From Brachycybe producta (Eukaryota; Arthropoda; Diplopoda; Playtdesmida; Andrognathidae): DNA of 64,000 bases. The notes below the pieces were generated by a model. The model saw nothing but the letters and a program-made list of their open reading frames with translations, was not told the DNA's origin and did no database searches. Location of the stretch: positions 1,456,247 to 1,520,246 of the forward strand of contig JAUPFP010000007.1 of NCBI GenBank assembly GCA_036925085.1, in the 5' to 3' direction. A program made the position numbers and the translations under genes. Positions 21,713-34,033 of the stretch are shown in pieces (within the stretch, counting starts at the first letter, position 1; each line of letters begins with the position of its first letter).

Positions 21713-22490
21713 ACGTAGTTATAACGTAAATTTCATTTTTAGCCATGAAGCTTACCAAAGTGATGTGACACATGATCTGGCAGACATATGACAGTGACGA
21801 TACTCACAAGTAACTTAAAAGCACACCGGACCGATTTTACAGCAATTCGTTTGGCACTGACGTGGTGTACGTGTCACGTCACCACAGTGTCGCACCCTTT
21901 CAGTGGGCGCTGACTCATAATGTTGCATTGATGTAACCTGAAGATGCATGTTAGATGCCTGATCACATGACACGTCATTTTAGTGAATGTGCCATTTGTA
22001 TATATTTGCATATTTATCAATTTTATCATAATGATAAATTTCTATGGAATTCATTTACTACACCGAATTTTTAAGAAAATCCTTCAAAAAGTAATGTTTT
22101 TCACTCAGGTTATTGACTGTTAATATTGTCACTGACATCATAGGCCAAAGGCCCTTTTGCATATATAATTTACATTATCGGGACATCATCTTTATGTCTT
22201 ATTATAAAAAATCAACTTTTGATTTCAAGTTGATTATCAATTTATCACTATTGGTTTATTAAATATGGCCTAATTTTAAGCCAACAACAACATAAAATAG
22301 CCAAAAGCAAACTTAATCATGTATAATTACATTGTATGTCTTAACATAAAAGAGAATCACTGTCAAAACTACAACAGAACTCTTTAAAAGATGATAGACA
22401 AATTGAGTGATAACTAGAAAACTGCCCTAATTAATACACATTAACTTGTGAGGCCAATGATCTCTTAAGCAAAAGGAGAATCAAGACAAG
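21713..22490. other. Non-coding stretch with CACGTCAC-type words
   Basis: Between 21840 and 21990 several TGACGT, CACGTCA and GTGTCACGTCAC words cluster. No gene recognised. Confidence 0.4.
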
Positions 22491-22501
22491 ATCATCATCA
22501 T

Positions 22502-22999
22502 CAGGGCAAGGAGGTTCATGCAAATGCATGTTTAGCATTCTGGCTCAGAATTCATGCTAAATGAGATAGGAACATGAGTCATAGCATGCTGAAGCTAAAT
22601 ATATGAATTTTATAATGCATGTTTTTGCATATTTTGTCATTTTTTTTTTTCAAAGCATGCATATTTTGCCGAAATTGGTAAAAAAAAAGTGCATAAATTG
22701 TAAAATTAGGGGAACATAGAATCAGGTTCATCTTATAAATGAAATCAACGATGAACTTGCTACAAATGATACTCTGAACCACTTACGCTCCTCGTACATC
22801 CTTTGATGTTGAGAGAAATTGTTCTAAATATTAAATTTTTTTGACAAAAAATCGATGAAGTTTTGAATTTGAAAATTAAAAAATGTTGCTTGTTGCCATT
22901 TTCTTCAATGTATAGTGCATATTTAATGGCATATTTAGTTGTTTTTGTTGCATGAATACATATTTTGTTGCTTTTAAGTGCATGAACCTCCTTACCCTG
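22502..22999. mobile_element. hAT-like foldback element
   Basis: 498 bp with ends CAGGGCAAGGAGGTTCATGC and GCATGAACCTCCTTACCCTG, flanked by an 8-bp ATCATCAT on each side. The flank lies in a CAT microsatellite, so the duplication is not fully independent evidence. CAGGG-type ends with an 8-bp duplication fit hAT. The interior repeats TGCATATTTTG words. No transposase frame. Confidence 0.75.
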
Positions 23000-24197
23000 A
23001 TCATCATCATCATCATTGCAAATGATTCAAATTTGGCAACAATCAGAAATTAAAGATTGAAGTTATTATAGAGCAATGGTCAACAAAGTTGCGTAGTTAC
23101 TTTTGACCAGTTTAAAAAAAGAATTTCAGATAGTTTTAATGAATTTTTCATCTGGTCCAATGAACACATGATGATGATCAACTCGTCCATTTTCAACCTA
23201 ATGTTAGTTTTTATGTGCTACTAAACTGAATATTATTATAGGTGAAAATGAAGAGAAAAAAAGAGAAAGGCTTTTTCAAAATGTAAAAAAAAAAGGTAAA
23301 ATGCATTCTGTAGAGAATGACTCATATTTGTGTGGCGGTGGTGGTTCAAGATTTCAAGTCATCGCCTTCAAGGAATGTGAAGTACTTTTTCTACTACTTA
23401 CTTACTACCCACATTTTCTTTCTCTCTTTCTGTGGCTTAACTTTGCATTACGTTGCCATTGCAGCAGCAGCAGCAGCAACACGCAAACCTACTGAAATCG
23501 TCGGGTTATACACCCCATTAGGAATGCACATTCAGTGAACTTAATATTAAAAAAAAGGAAGCTAAGCCTTTTTTTAGATGACGTGAAAATGATGAACCTC
23601 TTCTCGTTCTTCATTCGTCGAGTCCGGCGTATCACAACATGAAAATCAGGTGATTTTCATTGCATCATCATCATCATGATGTAAAAAAAAAAAAATCCCC
23701 CTACCTTCCTTTTGGTAGGCAAACACAGCCATTATTAAACTACATCACGCACACATACACACATACCTACATCTTTTTTTCATCAGCCATTTTAAAGGGG
23801 GTATTATAGGCCTACACTTGTACCCACCCCTCCATGAACTGACTTGAGTTCATCATCAGTAATCTTAACAAGAACAGAACTACTGAACCTAAAAATAAGA
23901 AAAATGTCTTCAACACAATTTATAAAAAAATATTGGTGACACTTGGAAGTGGACAATACAAATTTATAGTGACGTCACTCCCAAATATACTGAAATTATT
24001 ATTCAACAAATGACATAAAATTTGTGATGAAAACATTCGACTCAAAAGTTTGTAGTCTGATTTGGTATTAAACTTGACAAACTTTCTCTTTTAAACATGT
24101 TGTGAGACCTAGTCTCTTGAAAAACTTTTTATTAGATTTTTCCAGCAAACAACCAATTAGGTTGGGTGTCTGGAAAATGTCTATTGTCTCAGTTGTC
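23000..24197. other. Non-coding stretch with microsatellites
   Basis: Contains (CAT)n, (GCA)n near 23462 and A-runs. No gene recognised. Confidence 0.45.
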
Positions 24198-24564
24198 GCA
24201 GGCAATTAGAAATCGGGAAATACAAAAGTAGGCTCCGCCCTTTTTATGACGACCGGCAACTTCTAATTGGTTTGTTGTGTTGCAAATATAACTACGGCCC
24301 ACCCGCCGATAGGCTTAAGGCCACTTATACCATTTGGTGTACGACAGTCTTAACAAGAAGGGTCTTTGCCGCGAAGGTAGACAAGAGCCTTTAGGTTCCT
24401 ACCCCTCCCCGGTACCACCATAACATAGTGGTTTGTTGTGTGGTTCGACGTTGAAAAGGGCGGAGCATGTGACGTCAGACTAGATAACCAACCAATTAGA
24501 AGTTGCCGGTCGTCATAAAAAGTGCGGAGCCAACTTCTGTTTGTCCCGATTTCTAATTGCCTGT
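24198..24564. mobile_element. Family A foldback element, copy 2, interrupted
   Basis: Complete family A element with ends GCAGGCAATTAGAAATCGGG and CCCGATTTCTAATTGCCTGT, split by a 149-bp insertion at 24281-24428. A degraded flanking duplication is visible (TCAGTTGTC on the left, CAGTTTGTC on the right). Confidence 0.9.
24281..24428. mobile_element. Unclassified SINE-like insertion inside family A
   Basis: Inserted sequence bounded by a 13-bp direct repeat TGGTTTGTTGTGT (24268-24280 and 24429-24441); the family A consensus has one copy. It is GC-rich, has no inverted ends and no reading frame. TAGGCTTAAGG and, 85 bp later, GGTTCCTACCCC loosely recall Pol III A and B boxes, so a SINE is possible, but no A-tail is visible. 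Confidence 0.6.
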
Positions 24565-25343
24565 CAGTTTGTCTTAACGCCATGTTGCCTTTTATGAAAG
24601 CAAGTTTCAATCAGTACGTTGTTGAACTAAGTGTTAAACTAGGAAACTATGGAAGTTTATTAAAAAAAAATTGCAGTCGCAAGCCCCTCACATTGCAAAT
24701 TGAATCGTTAGTTTCATGAATGGTTGCTTGTGTGATTGGAGCTTTAATGCTGCGTACCACTATGTGCGCAACTTTAGTTACGCATTGACACAAGTTGGAT
24801 TTATAGGTATTGTTAAATTGTGATTGAAATATTTCAACTTTTATCAAGTCGTGACTAGAGTTATGCACTTCAGTTGATGTATTTTTCAACATTAAGTGTT
24901 TACAGTTACTACTGTGAATGACAATGAATTTCTGTGTTGTCAGTGACCCTAATGTCCATTTCCCATTGTTACTCAAATACAATTGTCACCACCAAAGTGT
25001 GTATTTTATGAATCAGTTCAGAGAAAAAAAAGCATTCATTCATTTATATTCCTCTGTTCCCTGCCACTGAGAAAATTTAAAACCTATTTCTACTCTCAAT
25101 AATTATCAATTTATGATCAATGTTCATTGATTTGTTTTTATCAATGATCTTTCTCGCACTCTTAACAACTAGACCTAGAAAAATCAATTTCAAGTGTGGC
25201 ATTTAAACGATTTCGATTCTCACTTTTGTCGAATAAATTACTAATTACTGTAAGCCTCAATCAACACATGTGTCAATTTGTTTATAGCCTCGTCAATTCG
25301 TCAGAAGTTGTCAATAACAGTTGATGTAGATATGTGACCAATA
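24565..25343. other. Non-coding stretch
   Basis: The two longer frames here overlap on opposite strands and have no recognisable domain. No gene called. Confidence 0.4.
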
Positions 25344-25589
25344 GGGCTCGGATTTTTATGCAAATATCGAAGCAAATGGGTCTCAATTTGTGGCCCAAGT
25401 GCCAATTGTGAAATAATCATCATCATAATTAGAAAGGTTACTATCAGTTGTCAACTAGAGTTCTAGCCTCTAATCAGTGTTTTTGATTGAAAAAAACCCT
25501 AATTATTGATTGATTTAAACGGGATTGCTGTTTTCACAATTGCCACTTGGGTCACAGATTGAGAAACATTTGCATAAAAATCCGAGCAC
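25344..25589. mobile_element. Family D foldback element, copy 2
   Basis: Starts GGGCTCGGATTTTTATGCAA after TA, ends TGCATAAAAATCCGAGCAC before TA; 246 bp. Contains TCAATTTGTGGCCCAAGTGCC and its inverse partner. Confidence 0.85.
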
Positions 25590-26855
25590 TACTGACCAAC
25601 TAAATTAGCTGATCATTATCGATATGGTCAACACATGAAGTGCGAGAGAGTCAGTTGGGAAATGAATAAAACGCTTCCTTTGTGGCAAAGGTACCTACCT
25701 CTGTGTATGATGAACCCACAGTTGAACACATCCTGACTCTTCCTTTGGCATAAAACAAAAGGACAACAAGAACAACCAATTATCACTGAGAGAAGTAATT
25801 TATTATCAAATAAGATAAGGGTTTTCTCTTTCAACTCCTAACAAACCCAAACCAAATTACTATATTCCAAAACGAAACTCTATCTCCCCTGCATTTTTTT
25901 TTTCCTTCTTCTTCTTCAAAAAAAGGTGGTAAAAGTTTGAGAATTTTTTTTAGAAAAAGAAAAGGAGGCAAATGTGATTTCTTGAGAAGATAACGCACAT
26001 AAGAAAGAAAAAAAAGTTTGATTTACCATCAGTTTAAAACTTGGTGGTAATTACAGTCTTTTGATGAGTTACTAAACCATATTAACCTTTTTATTATATA
26101 CAGTATATAATATATATATAAAAAAAGTTTGATGATGATAACAATACCAGGGTAATAAGGATGTTGAATATTACAACCAGATGTATTTTCTACCTATGGA
26201 ACCTGAGAGAAAGACTATTTTTTTCTTGTACCTAAACCACTCTTACCTGTAGAGAGATATTCCTCCACCTCTTTTTTTCTAAATCAGGAAATGTTCTCAC
26301 AGGAAAAGCTATTGGTAATGTTACCATTAGAAAGATGATGGGCATTATCTCAATGTGTTTTAGGATGATGATGATGATGATGTCATTTGCTATTTATTCT
26401 AAACACTTTTTGTTGTGTGTGGCTTCATTACAGAGACAGACATTTTGGCTACTTCATTATTTATCATATTATCAAAAATCTCATTTCCTTGGTCATCTAC
26501 CTCTCTTTTGATTTTTTTCTTCTTCTAATCTTTTAAGTAACAAAAAAAAACTAAACTCAGTAGAAATTGTGAGAATATTTATGTCACTTAGGTGGATGTT
26601 AGACTCTCTACTGGACCACTGGCCTGCAATTGAAAATTATCCATGATATTTCAATTTTATTTAAAAAAAAGTATACATAATTAATAATTATCATTTGTGA
26701 CCACATCATCATGAATCACCATGATGGTGATGGCCTCACTCAAGATTCTTTTTGTAAAATAAATGTTAACAGTCAAAACTCGAAATAAGAAAATAACATA
26801 GTTTTAACTAAGACTAATATAAGGTTAGGAATAGAATAGGTAAGATTAGTTTAGG
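25590..26855. other. Non-coding stretch
   Basis: AT-rich with ATGATGATG near 26365. No gene recognised. Confidence 0.45.
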
Positions 26856-26857
26856 AG

Positions 26858-27035
26858 TCTGGTGGCATCATTACAGGCAAAAACAAATCATAAAATTGTG
26901 ACAATGAACGATCAAATAACAATTATTTGTCATAATAATATTTTGTAATTGGCTTTTGTGAATGTTATGAGCTAAATGTGACAATTTACTGTCATATGAC
27001 AGTCTTTATTTTCTTTCCATAATGTGTGGTTTTGC
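26858..27035. mobile_element. Family E element, copy 2
   Basis: Carries TCATAAAATTGTGACAATG, TTTGTCATAATAATATTTTG, TGAGCTAAATGTGACAATTT and CATATGACAGTC in the family order. Confidence 0.65.
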
Positions 27036-27106
27036 CAAAATACAACAAATACACATAATCACTTATGACAGTGTGTTCCGATGTATGATTTACTAATCAA
27101 AAGTTA

Positions 27107-27715
27107 CACAGCTTCAAAGTTTTACATTTCGTTCAACGTCTTTTTTTCCAATAAACATGTCCATTGAAAACATTTGGCCGCACATTCAAAAATGGATACA
27201 CAAAATTAACTTTGTGAGCTTACAGAAAACGCAAGAAACCATTTTATTTCGATTTTAATGCTTTTTTTTCCAAAAAAAAAATAAATCAAAATTTCCGATG
27301 TGTCACGTGTGACTTCCTAATACCTAGTACACACACCTGATAATTTAAATGCATTTAAATAATAAACGTGTTCTACAGAGCCCTGTGAAGGACAAACGAA
27401 CAATATGTCGCATTCAATTTAATCAGTTAATAATCTTGAAAATAATTGAGTTAATACTTAAATACAACAAATATATAAATTATTGACAAAAATATTGATT
27501 TAGTAAATTTCAATTTTAAAATATTAATAATAAAGTCAATTTTTATTTGGGGTTCATGTCCTTAACTGGATTCCGTATAATTCACCTAAACACATTTAAT
27601 TTGAATTCATTTAACTCATGTGTGTGTACAAGGTATACTCGAAAGTCACACAGCAGCTTCAATTTGGCATTTCGTTCAACGTTTTTTTTCTTCAATAGAC
27701 ATGCGGCTGAAACCA
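27107..27715. repeat. Imperfect direct repeat flanking family C copy 1
   Basis: 27107-27180 and 27645-27715 share, in the same order and strand, ACACAGC, CTTCAA, CATTTCGTTCAACGT and a following T-run, then AATARACATG. They lie on either side of the C element. A local duplication or a larger enclosing repeat. Confidence 0.55.
27323..27633. mobile_element. Family C composite element, copy 1
   Basis: Outer ends CCTAGTACACACAC and GTGTGTGTACAAGG flanked by TA. Inside, 27373-27577 is a diverged family B element (CTACAGAGCCCTGTGAAGGA at one end, TCCTTAACTGGATTCCGTA at the other). The outer element is cut by the inner one at the same place in all three copies. Confidence 0.8.
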
Positions 27716-28227
27716 CCTTAAAAGTAGTTTATCATCACTGATTTCGAATATTTACTATAAGTACATTTTTAGACTGTATATCCCAATGCAAACAATGACT
27801 TTACTAAAAAGTTTGCATTAAATGCAGACAGGTAGACATACACAGACCAAGAAGACATATATATATAACAAACACTTATACAAATATATCAGGTAGCACA
27901 ATACTTCCACCATAAGCTTTTTTTTTGTTACCTGTAGTTTTATTTCTTAAGAGAGAGAGAGAGACCATTGCACTCTCCGGTAAAAAAAATGTACTTATTA
28001 TATTACTACACTGAAGACATATATATCAGACGGACATGATTTATAATGAAGAACTTGAATATATAATATATATTTTGTATAAAGAAGGGGAGAAAGTTTT
28101 TATGTAGTTCTTGACCTGATGCCTCCATTTCATTTTTATTATTTTCAAAGTTTTTTTCAAGATTCACCTCTTCTTCTCCCTTTACTTCAGGAAAGTTCAA
28201 CGGCTGCTGATATTTTATTTTAAATAT

Positions 28228-28445
28228 TACAAAAGATGGGCGCGACAAAAAAGACAGAAAAAAAATTTTCAATTGTCATCCAACCATTATACTTATTTTT
28301 TTTTTAAATACAATTTACATTGAAAATGTTAATGGATTTGAAAGAAGAGAAAAGATTATTTATATATACATGTATATATATAGTTAGATTAAATGATGTC
28401 TTTGTAATATGGATGTCAGAAAATCAATATCAATGATAAAAAGAG
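28228..28445. repeat. Diverged direct repeat K, left copy
   Basis: Shares with 29388-29580, in the same order, GGGCGCGAC, TTTCAATTGTCATCC, ACCATTATACTTA, ATGGATTTGAAAGAAGA, GTTAGATT and ATGTCTTTGTAA. Unit length about 210 bp, spacing about 1.16 kb. Confidence 0.75.
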
Positions 28446-28456
28446 TTCAGATATTA

Positions 28457-28857
28457 TTAGGTTGGTAGGAAAATAATTGCGGTTTTTGTTTACTGCAATT
28501 GAAACTCAATTGTTTTCAATATAAGTGTAACTACAGTGTGTTTGTGTTAAGATCATTTGAAAGTGCATTTTGCGGTCTATATTTGAGTAATATTAATTTT
28601 GTGTTTCAATTTCGGCTATTGATTTTTGAAAATGGACAAGAAACAAATATCTTCAACAATGTAGCTTCTGCCAAAAATGCATTTCGATGATTTTTGTCAA
28701 CTCAAGGACTCACCGGAATAAATAAACTTGTAATTAATTGGCAAAAATGTGTCAATTCTAATGGCGCTTATCTCGATTAATAAAATTAATTATTAATTCA
28801 TAAATTTCGTTATTATCTGAGAAAACAAAAACCGCAATTATATTCCTACCAACCTAA
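28457..28857. mobile_element. mariner-type foldback element
   Basis: 401 bp flanked by TA, with ends TTAGGTTGGTAGGAA followed by AATAATTGCGGTTTTTGTTT, and the complement at the right (AAACAAAAACCGCAATTATA, then TTCCTACCAACCTAA). This inverted repeat closely resembles the ends of mariner elements of the cecropia/Hsmar1 kind. No transposase frame is recognisable, so it is a non-autonomous derivative. Confidence 0.88.
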
Positions 28858-29387
28858 TATATACACACCTATGTAAAAAAAAATGAATAGAAAACACGTT
28901 AAAGTTAAATTTCATCAATATTATTATGTCAATAATCCATGAAAATATTTACTGAAATTAAAAAGAACATATATTTTAGAACCTCTCTCTAAATAAGAAA
29001 ATTTGTCAATTTTATTTTAATAAAATTTGTTTATTTTAAACAAATTTTATTTTAGTTATTTTTAAGAATTAGTCACAACTTTTTTTTTCAATTCGAAACC
29101 ATTCAAAAGACCCTGAAAATGACTACATTGATATTTAATTTGGTAATTTTTAGAATTTTATTATTAATATAGCAACAATCTCAGCATACATTTCGAGTTG
29201 ATGAAAAAGAAATAAGATTATTATAAATTTTAACTGATAATTTCAATATTGACAATTTTTTACATGGATATGTTCTAAAATAAACGTACTTTTTGATTTC
29301 AATAAAAATTACCGTTTCATATTAAAATAAATTGATAAAATTTACACTCTGGTTGCGGTTTATTTTTCCATAGCTGAATATAGAAAA

Positions 29388-29580
29388 GGTGGGCGCGACG
29401 CAACGAAAGACAAAAGAAATTTCAATTGTCATCCGACCATTATACTTAATTTTTTATATACAAAATGGATTTGAAAGAAGACGAAACTTTTATATATAAA
29501 AATTCAGTTAGATTCAATTATGTCTTTGTAACGGATGCCAGAAAACCAATAATAATAATAAAAGATGAAATTCTTTTCAT
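29388..29580. repeat. Diverged direct repeat K, right copy
   Basis: Second copy of the K repeat. The mariner-type element lies just after the left copy and is absent here. Confidence 0.75.
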
Positions 29581-29977
29581 AAAATTAAGATTTTTTTTTT
29601 ATATAATAAGTATTCTTCAAAACTAAAAATAACAAGATGATTAAAAAAAAAGTTGAACAATAAATTAAAACTATATTTTAACTAGAAAAACAAAACAAGA
29701 TTCTTCTTTTTTTTTAATAACCAGTGAATCATTTTTTTCTTCAAAAAAAAAAAAAAAAAGTCGTTTAAATTTCAATATAATGGAGAAATTGAAAATGTTA
29801 TTCACAGTTCAGTGTGCTACTGCTGTGTTAATTATGAAACCACGTTTAATTAATCTTTCTCACACTTTACATTATAGAGAGAGAGATGGAGATAACATTT
29901 TTAGACACCAAAAGTGAAGTGAAAAATATATATTTTCAGTTGATTTTAATCTTACGAAATGAAGTTTTTAACTTTTT

Positions 29978-30022
29978 CTCTCTCTCTTTTTCTCTCTTTC
30001 TCTCTCTCGCCCTCTCTCTGTT

Positions 30023-30064
<42 letters not shown>
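29978..30064. repeat. (CT)n microsatellite
   Basis: Mostly CT dinucleotides with TTT interruptions. Confidence 0.95.
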
Positions 30065-30068
<4 letters not shown>

Positions 30069-30342
30069 CGTTAATATGTGGGTCGTGTTTCTTTATTAGC
30101 ACACACACATACAACCATTTTTTGCAACACAACAACACACAGAAAAGATTTTTATCAAATCACGCAAATTTTTTTTTTCAGCTGTTTTTTTTTTTATAAA
30201 GCTGAAACATTATTCAAAATTCTCTTTTTTTTTAAAAAAAAAATTAACAGATATTTGATTATATCAATTAAATGATATGTCTCACATCTGATTGGTTGTC
30301 AGTTTTAAAATCCTTCTTCCCCTTTCTCCTCTGTTCATGGTT

Positions 30343-30660
30343 ACAAGATGGCGCTGAATAAGCGCCAAAATTGAACAATTGGCAAATTGAACAAACGCCA
30401 AAATGAACAAATGCCAAATTGAACAAATGCCAAACAGAATAAGCGCTAAATTGAACAAATGCCAAACTGAATAAGCACCAAATTGAACAAATGCCAAACT
30501 GAATAAGCACCAAATTGAACAAATGCCAAACTGATCAAATGCCAATTTGAACAAATACCAAACTGAATAAGCGCCAAATTGAACAAATGCCAAACTGAAT
30601 AAGCGCCAAATTGAACAAATGCCAAACTGAATAAGCGACAAACTGAACAAATGACTAAAC
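30343..30660. repeat. Family I tandem array (AAGCGCCAAATTGAACAAATGCCAAACTGAAT)
   Basis: About ten units of roughly 32 bp built of two half-units, GCGCCAAATTGAACAA and ATGCCAAACTGAATAA. The minus strand is open in several frames and gives repetitive Phe/Gln/Leu-rich peptides, an artefact of the unit's lack of stops. Confidence 0.9.
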
Positions 30661-30860
30661 TGCAATGCAAAAACTTAGCAATTAAAAAGCCTGGTGTTCT
30701 CGCAGGCCTCTCTTTCTTAAATTTGGCGTTTGTTGAGTTCAATTTTAGAATATTTAGATTGAGGAGGCTAGAATGTTTAAAAAGAGCTTGGTTCATTTTA
30801 GCCTCTATATACAGCTTGTGCGCCCTTTGACGCAACTCTACTTGGAGGCTAAATTACCAT
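30661..30860. repeat. Sequence shared with 45550-45700
   Basis: Next to the family I array are GGTTCATTTTAGCCTCTATA and TACAGCT..TGCG words that recur next to the related sequence at 45.6 kb (GATTCATTTTAGCCTCTATG). The array and this part therefore belong to one dispersed element. Confidence 0.55.
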
Positions 30861-32275
30861 TTTTGGTAAAAAGGCTATCAAAAGCACTTTCAAACTATAG
30901 TAAAAATATTCAATTTAGCTTTTAAAACCTAACACTTCAATTAAGTTAGACCGTTGCTGCTGTATGTGAGCCATAAGTTGGCCACCTGTTTTACCTGTGA
31001 TTTCTGGAGCAAAACTGTCACAAATTAAAAGAGGAATTTTTTAAGCCATCTTTTGTTCATCCAATATTTTTTTCCCCTCACTTTTTATTCAACTCCATTT
31101 AATCTCATTCTCCCGATTTTTTTTTTTTCATAACATAAAAAGTTCCATAAAAATGTTTTTTTTTATTGCTGTTTTACTATGCACAGTGAACACAGAAATC
31201 GTGAAATTTACCCATCATGCATGGAGTAGTACACTTTTAAAAGTGTGCAAAACAAAAGACCTACTTTTATATGAAAAACATTAGGTTGATTTTTTTTGAG
31301 GGGAATAAAAAGTGTTGTGTGTCCTGTCAGTGGGTCACTAGGAATTATTTAAGCTTTTAAGAATCTCTTTAATAAATATTTTGTCCTTACACTTTTGTTG
31401 ACTTTTAAATTTTTAAAGTTTTTAAAGCTAAATATGGGTGTGGTTCAGTTTTATTAATATTATTTATGTATTCCATATATTTGGCAATATTTTAGAAAGT
31501 TCTGTAGAAACTTACATAAAGCCCTTGGGTTGGTTGGGTTTTTTGCAAAAAAAAAAGCCTATGGACTGGGCTGGTGGTCCTGGACTGGCAATTTTATGAA
31601 AAACGCATGTGTTTTGTGGGCCTTATCGACTTTCTTTATGTGCTTCATGGACTCCATGGATTTCATGATCTTGATGGGCTTTTTTTTGTAAAAGACTAGC
31701 CCACGAATCTGGTGGGCTTTATGGGCCTGGTTGGCATTATGAGACTCGTGGGCTATGGTAGGTCTGATGAGTTTTGTGAGCCAGGTTCACATATACAGTT
31801 TTTTTCAGCTTTGGAAGTTGACAGCAACCTAGAAATCAATTGAACAAATGTGACAACTCGCAAAACTTTCGCCATTTATTTTGACCAACTCCATTAACCA
31901 AAAGACTATTTTTTTTTTCTTCCTAATTTCGGTTTGTCCACAGTTAACAACCGTTCAGAGACGTGTCCACACGTAGATTAACGAACGTTTGTCGAACTAG
32001 CAATTGTGAAAATTGAAATGTGTTACATTTAACAAAATGTATACTAAATTTATTGTAAAGCTTTTTTTTCAACGGAAATTTCCAAATAAAGTCTATACCA
32101 GTTTCAAAAGTTTGTGAAACATTTATTTGGGAGGAAAAAACGGTCAGCAACCCGTTCGTTTTGGTGTAATCTATATCAATTTTTTTTAAATGTTGCTTCA
32201 ATTTTGCTGTAAAACTAGCAAACTTTTTTAACGTTTTCAATGTGAGTTGAAAGACTGAGGAGAGAGGATTTTTTT
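30861..32275. other. Non-coding stretch
   Basis: Between 31555 and 31790 there is a degenerate GGGCTTTATGGGCC-like repeat (TGGGCT, CATGGACT, GTGGGC in irregular spacing). No gene recognised. Confidence 0.45.
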
Positions 32276-32278
32276 GCT

Positions 32279-33186
32279 TAAGAGGCTAGATACATCGTTT
32301 AGTTCAAAATTTCCCCGAATGTAGGCGCTGCGATCGTTGTTGATTGAAAAACGGTTTTTTAACGTTTTTTCTCCCGGTTCGAAGTCACATAATAATTAAT
32401 AGAAAAATAATTTCGCGTGCTAACCTTATAAAAAGAAAACATTGTGAAGCCAGTAGATTAATGTACGTAATAATTATTTTGTTATTGTTCTGAGTTGTTT
32501 TTAACGGGAGTTCTTCAAATGTTTGGGTGACGGTTTTTTGCTCCTATGGGATTTAACATGGAGTTAAAAAAACGTAAGATTTTAAATGTTATTTAAAAAT
32601 AGAAAGCCCTTTTAAAATTTAGAAAAAGGAATAATCCTGAAGGCAATAAACACGTGTAAGTACGTGCTAATTTTTCTGATTGCTCTAAATCATTTTTAAT
32701 GAGAGTTCTCTTAACTTTTGTTGGACGGTGTTTTAGTCCTATGGGACTTAACATGGAGTTAAAAAACGTACGATTTTAAACATTATTAAAAAATAGAAGG
32801 ACCTTTTCAACATCTATAAAAAGGAAACATCGTGAAGCCAATACATGAATGTATGTGCTAATTATTTTGTTATTGTTCTAAATCGTTTTTAACGAGAGTT
32901 TTTCAAATGTTTGTGGGACGGTTTTGGGGCCAATGGGATTTAACATGGGGTTGAAAAAACGAACGACTTTGAACGTTGTTTAAAAATAGAAAGACCTTTT
33001 CAAAAATTATATAAATCGAGCACATGAAGAACAATAGTTTTTATTGCATTTTGCGCTTTACTGTATTTGAATTGAGCGATTGTGAGGCGATTTCTTTCAG
33101 TTTTAGTAACACTATATAAGAACACTCATTTGTCTTGTTGTCGTCTGCTCAAAACAACAAGATGGACGTGGATCTAGGCTCTTAAC
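32279..33186 (+). mobile_element. Family S element with internal ~195-bp tandem repeats
   Basis: Ends TTAAGAGGCTAGATACA and GGATCTAGGCTCTTAA form an inverted repeat. Inside are three head-to-tail units of about 190-198 bp, marked by TTAACATGGAGTTAAAAAA at about 32551, 32749 and 32940 (the last reads GGGGTTG). An inverted, shorter copy lies at 47290-47757. Non-coding. Confidence 0.75.
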
Positions 33187-33546
33187 ATTCAGAGGGACAT
33201 TTCTGTTTATAAAAAGCAATGGTAGTTGTTGTTATACATGAGAAAATTTGGATACCCAAATCTGTTCCTAACAATTACTCTTTCAATCCTTTCGTTTTAC
33301 CATGATGAATTTGTAATTGATGTTCATTTTGTTCGAAACACACCAACATAATGATGGCCCATGAGATCTTTTTTTTAGAAAAAAACAAGAAAATCTGAGA
33401 AACACTATCTTTTTTTTTTTTGTTTCTATGTATATGAATGAAAATGTTAAAAAATTTAACGCTAAATTTTTTTTTATATAAATTATAAAAAAACCCATCA
33501 AACAAATCATTCAGGAGAAGAAGAAAAAAGTTGAATATTTGATATG

Positions 33547-34033
33547 TACGGAGCTCTGCAGAGGACGTTTGCAAACTTTTTTTTTAAATCTTGACATATC
33601 GACTTTTAATCTTTTATTCGGCCATGTTAATTATGCCATGTTGCGCGCACCATACTCTTAATAATTTATTGCAAGCGCTATCTTGACAGGCATTTAGAAA
33701 TCGGGAAGAACTTCAGTTGGCTCCGCCCTTTTTATGACAAACGCAACTTCTAATTGGTTGGTTCTGTAGCCTGACGTCACATGCTCCGCCCTTTTCAACG
33801 TCGAACCACACAACAAACCAATTGGAAGTTGCCGGGCGGAGCCAACTGAAGTTCTCCCCGATTTCTAACTGCCTGACCCTCTTGTAGCAGCAATAATTTA
33901 ATTATTAGAGTATTATGTGCACACACCATGGCATAATTAACATGGCCGAATAAAAGAATAAATACAATAATTAAATAAAATAAAAAGTCGACATTTTAAA
34001 AAAAATCTCGCATGTCCTTTACAGAGCTCCGTA
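33547..34033. mobile_element. Family B foldback element, copy 2, carrying a family A insertion
   Basis: Ends TACGGAGCTCTG and CAGAGCTCCGTA, flanked by the 6-bp duplication GATATG (33541-33546, 34034-34039). The central part is interrupted by a complete family A element at 33686-33876. Confidence 0.9.
33686..33876. mobile_element. Family A foldback element, copy 3, nested in B
   Basis: Ends ACAGGCATTTAGAAATCGGG and CCCCGATTTCTAACTGCCTGA. The right arm lacks part of the GACGACC segment. CTGACGTCACATGC lies in the centre. Confidence 0.9.

Noticed and set aside
22502..22999. Taking the ATCATCAT flanks as proof of an 8-bp TSD
   Set aside because: The flanks are part of a CAT microsatellite, so the match could be pre-existing; kept only as supporting evidence.
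30282..30835. Minus-strand frames of 127-129 codons
   Set aside because: Three overlapping frames over a 32-bp tandem array; composition only mirrors the repeat.
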